Assembly (NCBI RefSeq): GCF_000383875.1 | Contig: NZ_KB912885.1 | Span: 1-50,320, forward strand | Source: Caldibacillus debilis DSM 16016 | GTDB taxonomy: Bacteria; Bacillota; Bacilli; Bacillales; Caldibacillaceae | Reading direction: 5' to 3' | DNA: 50,320 nt | Shown: positions 48,013 to 50,320 of the stretch, piece by piece | Layout of the letters: every line of letters begins with the position of its first letter | How positions within the stretch are numbered: position 1 is the first letter of the stretch | Position numbers and translations under genes: made by a program | The notes under the pieces: model-generated | What the model saw: the letters and a program-made list of their open reading frames with translations, nothing else | The model's database searches: none | Told to the model about the DNA's origin: nothing

Positions 48013-49015
48013 TAACGGATCCCTCCCGTAGCTTCCTGATCAGCCATTCCATGAGAAGCGCGCCGTTTGCGTTGCTCTGCAGCCTTTTTTTCGCTTCGAT
48101 GATCTCCTGTATCTCCGCGGCCAGCCTTTTTTCCGATTTTCTAACGGCGTAATGTTTCCATTTTTCCAGCTGGCCGGGAAAAACGAGCGAGCCGGTCCGG
48201 CCCAGCCGGATAAACAAGGCGTCCCGATAGATATACAGCAGCAAGGTCAAACCGAGATCCATCTGCTCCCTTTCTTTAAAATGCGGAAGCCACTCCTGTT
48301 CGACAAACAACAACGCATCAGCCAAAGATTTGCTGTTCAGTATTTCATATAATTTTATCACGATTCCTTTCCCTTGTAAAAACCATTCGTCCCGGCTCAG
48401 CTTCAGGGCCTCTTCCGCATCGTTCGTCAATTGGGCAAAGAGCGGCGCCTTTTCTTCCGGGATTCCCCTTTCGATCAGAAGGGAAATCAGTCCGCTTTTC
48501 GTCCGGGAACGAAAAGGGATATGTTGGCAACGGGAGCGTACCGTCGGCAAAATTTGGTGGACATTCTCCGTAATCAAAATGGCCGTCGTTTTGGCCGGCG
48601 GTTCCTCCAAAAATTTCAACAGCCGGTTGGAAGCGCTGGCCGTCATCTTTTCCGCGTTTTCAATGATGTACATTTTCCGGTCGGATTCAACGGCCTTTTT
48701 GGCGAATTCTTCCCGCAGCAGGGCGATCTGTTCCGTTTTTATCGATGCCCCGTCCGCTTCGATGATCAAGAGATCCGGATGGTTGCCGCTGTCGATTCGC
48801 CTGCATTGAAGGCAGCGTCCGCAAGGAAGGAAGCCTTCCCTTAAATCCGTACAAAACAACATTTTGGCAAAAAAGAGGGCTGCCGCTTTTTTCCCCGTTC
48901 CCTTTCTTCCTTCAAACAAATAGGCATGGGCGACCCTGTCCTTTTTGACGGCGTTGGCGATCATGTTCATGGCAACCGGCTGCACGGTTACAAGCTGCTC
49001 CCATGTTTTTGTCAC
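48005..49015 (-). CDS. holB: DNA polymerase III subunit delta'
   Basis: Clamp-loader subunit. 336 residues. RVAHAYLFEGRKGTGKK (modified P-loop), zinc site with Cys pairs (LPCGRCLQC), sensor-like NRLLKFLEEPPAKTTAIL. A TTG two codons earlier is possible; the GTG at 49015 has AGGGTGAT at proper spacing. The upstream yaaR terminator suggests a separate start. Confidence 0.96.
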   Translation of the reverse strand: MTKTWEQLVTVQPVAMNMIANAVKKDRVAHAYLFEGRKGTGKKAAALFFAKMLFCTDLREGFLPCGRCLQCRRIDSGNHPDLLIIEADGASIKTEQIALLREEFAKKAVESDRKMYIIENAEKMTASASNRLLKFLEEPPAKTTAILITENVHQILPTVRSRCQHIPFRSRTKSGLISLLIERGIPEEKAPLFAQLTNDAEEALKLSRDEWFLQGKGIVIKLYEILNSKSLADALLFVEQEWLPHFKEREQMDLGLTLLLYIYRDALFIRLGRTGSLVFPGQLEKWKHYAVRKSEKRLAAEIQEIIEAKKRLQSNANGALLMEWLIRKLREGSVIV

Positions 49016-49138
49016 AAGCAATCACCCTGAAAATAAGTCTGGCGGCTTTTTTCCTTCCCCCGGAAAGGGCTTCGCAACCGGAGGCGCAAAAAGAAAAACG
49101 GAAGGTTCAAGATTCTGTGCCTCCCCGCCCTTCCAGCC

Positions 49139-49228
49139 AGACGTATAAATTGATGAGCAAGAAATGACCGAAAAAGGATGCCCGAGCGTCCTTTCCGACT
49201 TTCAGCTAGACGTATAAATTGATGAGCA
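49139..49228. repeat. Duplicated yaaR 3' end (69-bp period)
   Basis: The 21-nt 3' end of yaaR including the stop region (49208-49228) is repeated exactly at 49139-49159; the copies agree at 26 of 28 positions when extended. The terminator at 49171-49194 lies between them. Confidence 0.9.
49171..49194 (-). terminator. yaaR terminator
   Basis: 9-bp stem AAAGGACGC/GCATCCTTT (one G-U) with tetraloop TCGG, continuing into TTTTT on the minus strand. Confidence 0.7.
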
Positions 49229-49646
49229 GGCCTTCGATTTCTCCCAGCAAACTTAATATTTTCAAATGGTCTTTTTCCTTCTTCAAAAACTCGTCCATCA
49301 GCTCGATCAGCTTTTCGTCGATCATCTCAACGATTTTTAACGGGTGGCTTTGCCCGTATTCATCCCACGTATAGGTCTTTTTCAGCTGCAAACCCGTATC
49401 CAGGGCTTCTTTCACGTATTTTTTCACCAAAGATTTATATCTCATCAGATCGCGGAGACTTCTTGATTTTTCCAGGCGTTTGCTCGCCTTTTCAATTTCG
49501 GACATCAAATATTGCAGCTGGCTGGATTGGATTTGATTCGCATGGGATTTCAACAATTCCTGAAACAGCGGCCGATTTTGCGCAACCACCCGCTGTTCAT
49601 GAAAGAGCTGATCAGGAAAAGGCCGCAGATCCCGATTGACTTTCAT
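49206..49646 (-). CDS. yaaR: YaaR family protein
   Basis: 146 residues, same length as B. subtilis YaaR (DUF327). Helical, soluble, charged. KVNRDLRPF start and SRSLRDLMRYKSLVKKYVKEAL near 80-101. Function unknown. The ATG at 49646 follows TGGAGG; the frame upstream is not needed. Between darA and holB, as in B. subtilis. Confidence 0.95.
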   Translation of the reverse strand: MKVNRDLRPFPDQLFHEQRVVAQNRPLFQELLKSHANQIQSSQLQYLMSEIEKASKRLEKSRSLRDLMRYKSLVKKYVKEALDTGLQLKKTYTWDEYGQSHPLKIVEMIDEKLIELMDEFLKKEKDHLKILSLLGEIEGLLINLYV

Positions 49647-49729
49647 GCCTAAACCTCCAAATGCAAAAATCGCGCGAAGCAAACCGGATGCCTGCCGGGT
49701 TCCGTGCCAATCGCAGGGAAATCCGGTCC

Positions 49730-50104
<375 letters not shown>

Positions 50105-50171
50105 ATAACGGCTTCCCGTCCGGAAGTTGTCTCCGGGGAAAAAACGGGAAAAGCTCTAATTTTTTTGACAG

Positions 50172-50320
50172 TTACAAAATTTCTGATGTCCCCGTTTTTT
50201 TCCAATGCCGTTCCAGATAGGCGCAAACGGTTCTTAAGGCATCCGAATAAACGGCTTCAACCGTCCGGTGGGCGTCGATCTTTCTTATCCGGTCGGGGTA
50301 GGTATCGGCCAAAAGCAAAT
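50172..50320 (-). CDS. tmk: Thymidylate kinase, C-terminal end (cut by window edge)
   Basis: Phosphorylates dTMP to dTDP. Only the last 49 residues are present; they read LADTYPDRIRKIDAHRTVEA and on to LERHWKKTGTSEIL before TAA at 50172. The YPDRI-x-x-IDA pattern and position before darA identify it. Confidence 0.85.
   Translation of the reverse strand, partial: LLLADTYPDRIRKIDAHRTVEAVYSDALRTVCAYLERHWKKTGTSEIL

Overview
The window is a core chromosomal segment of a spore-forming, low-to-mid GC Firmicute of the family Bacillaceae. Gene content and order match the origin-proximal region of Bacillus subtilis from tmk to the rRNA operon after lysS, reversed here so that nearly every gene is on the minus strand. 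Protein sequences, several genes of exactly B. subtilis length, and GC-rich spacers suggest a moderately thermophilic relative (Caldibacillus/Geobacillus-like). That genus guess is an inference and is not needed for the annotation.

Layout from the right end (upstream on the minus strand) to the left. 50320-44.9 kb: tmk (3' end), darA/yaaQ, yaaR, holB, ricT, yabA, trmN6, rsmI (replication, nucleotide and RNA-modification genes). 44.5-44.8 kb: abrB, the only plus-strand gene, divergent from metG. 44.2-36.1 kb: metG, tatD, yabE, rnmV, rsmA, yabG, veg. 36-30.4 kb: sspF, ispE, purR, ridA, spoVG, glmU, prs. 30.2-20.5 kb: ctc, pth, fin, mfd, spoVT, yabM, yabN, rqcP, yabP, yabQ. 19.9-10.1 kb: divIC, yabR, spoIIE, yabS, yabT, tilS, hpt, ftsH. 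9.5-1.4 kb: coaX, hslO, cysK, folP, folB, folK, yazB, dusB, lysS. 0.95-0 kb: a tRNA cluster (Lys, Leu, Gly, Leu, Pro, Ala) running into a 16S rRNA gene cut by the window edge.

Several promoters can be read by eye and match the sigma factor expected for the B. subtilis orthologue: sigma-A with Spo0A boxes and the unusual 21-bp spacer before spoIIE, sigma-H before spoVG, sigma-B before ctc, sigma-G before spoVT, a forespore-type promoter before fin, sigma-K before yabG, and a PurBox pair before purR. The region thus mixes housekeeping genes with genes switched on at successive stages of sporulation.

I found no mobile element, CRISPR array, phage, toxin-antitoxin or defence system, and no convincing new multi-gene system. 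What stands out is erosion relative to the conserved order: pabB-pabA-pabC missing between cysK and folP, yazA missing between trmN6 and rsmI, one rRNA unit with Val/Thr tRNAs missing after lysS, tRNA-Met/Glu missing before spoIIE, a decayed tRNA-Arg, and a YabN that lacks its second MazG repeat. Two gene 3' ends (trmN6, yaaR) are duplicated 63-69 bp downstream. Several GC-rich, palindrome-rich spacers remain unexplained, most notably 39.4-40.0 kb.
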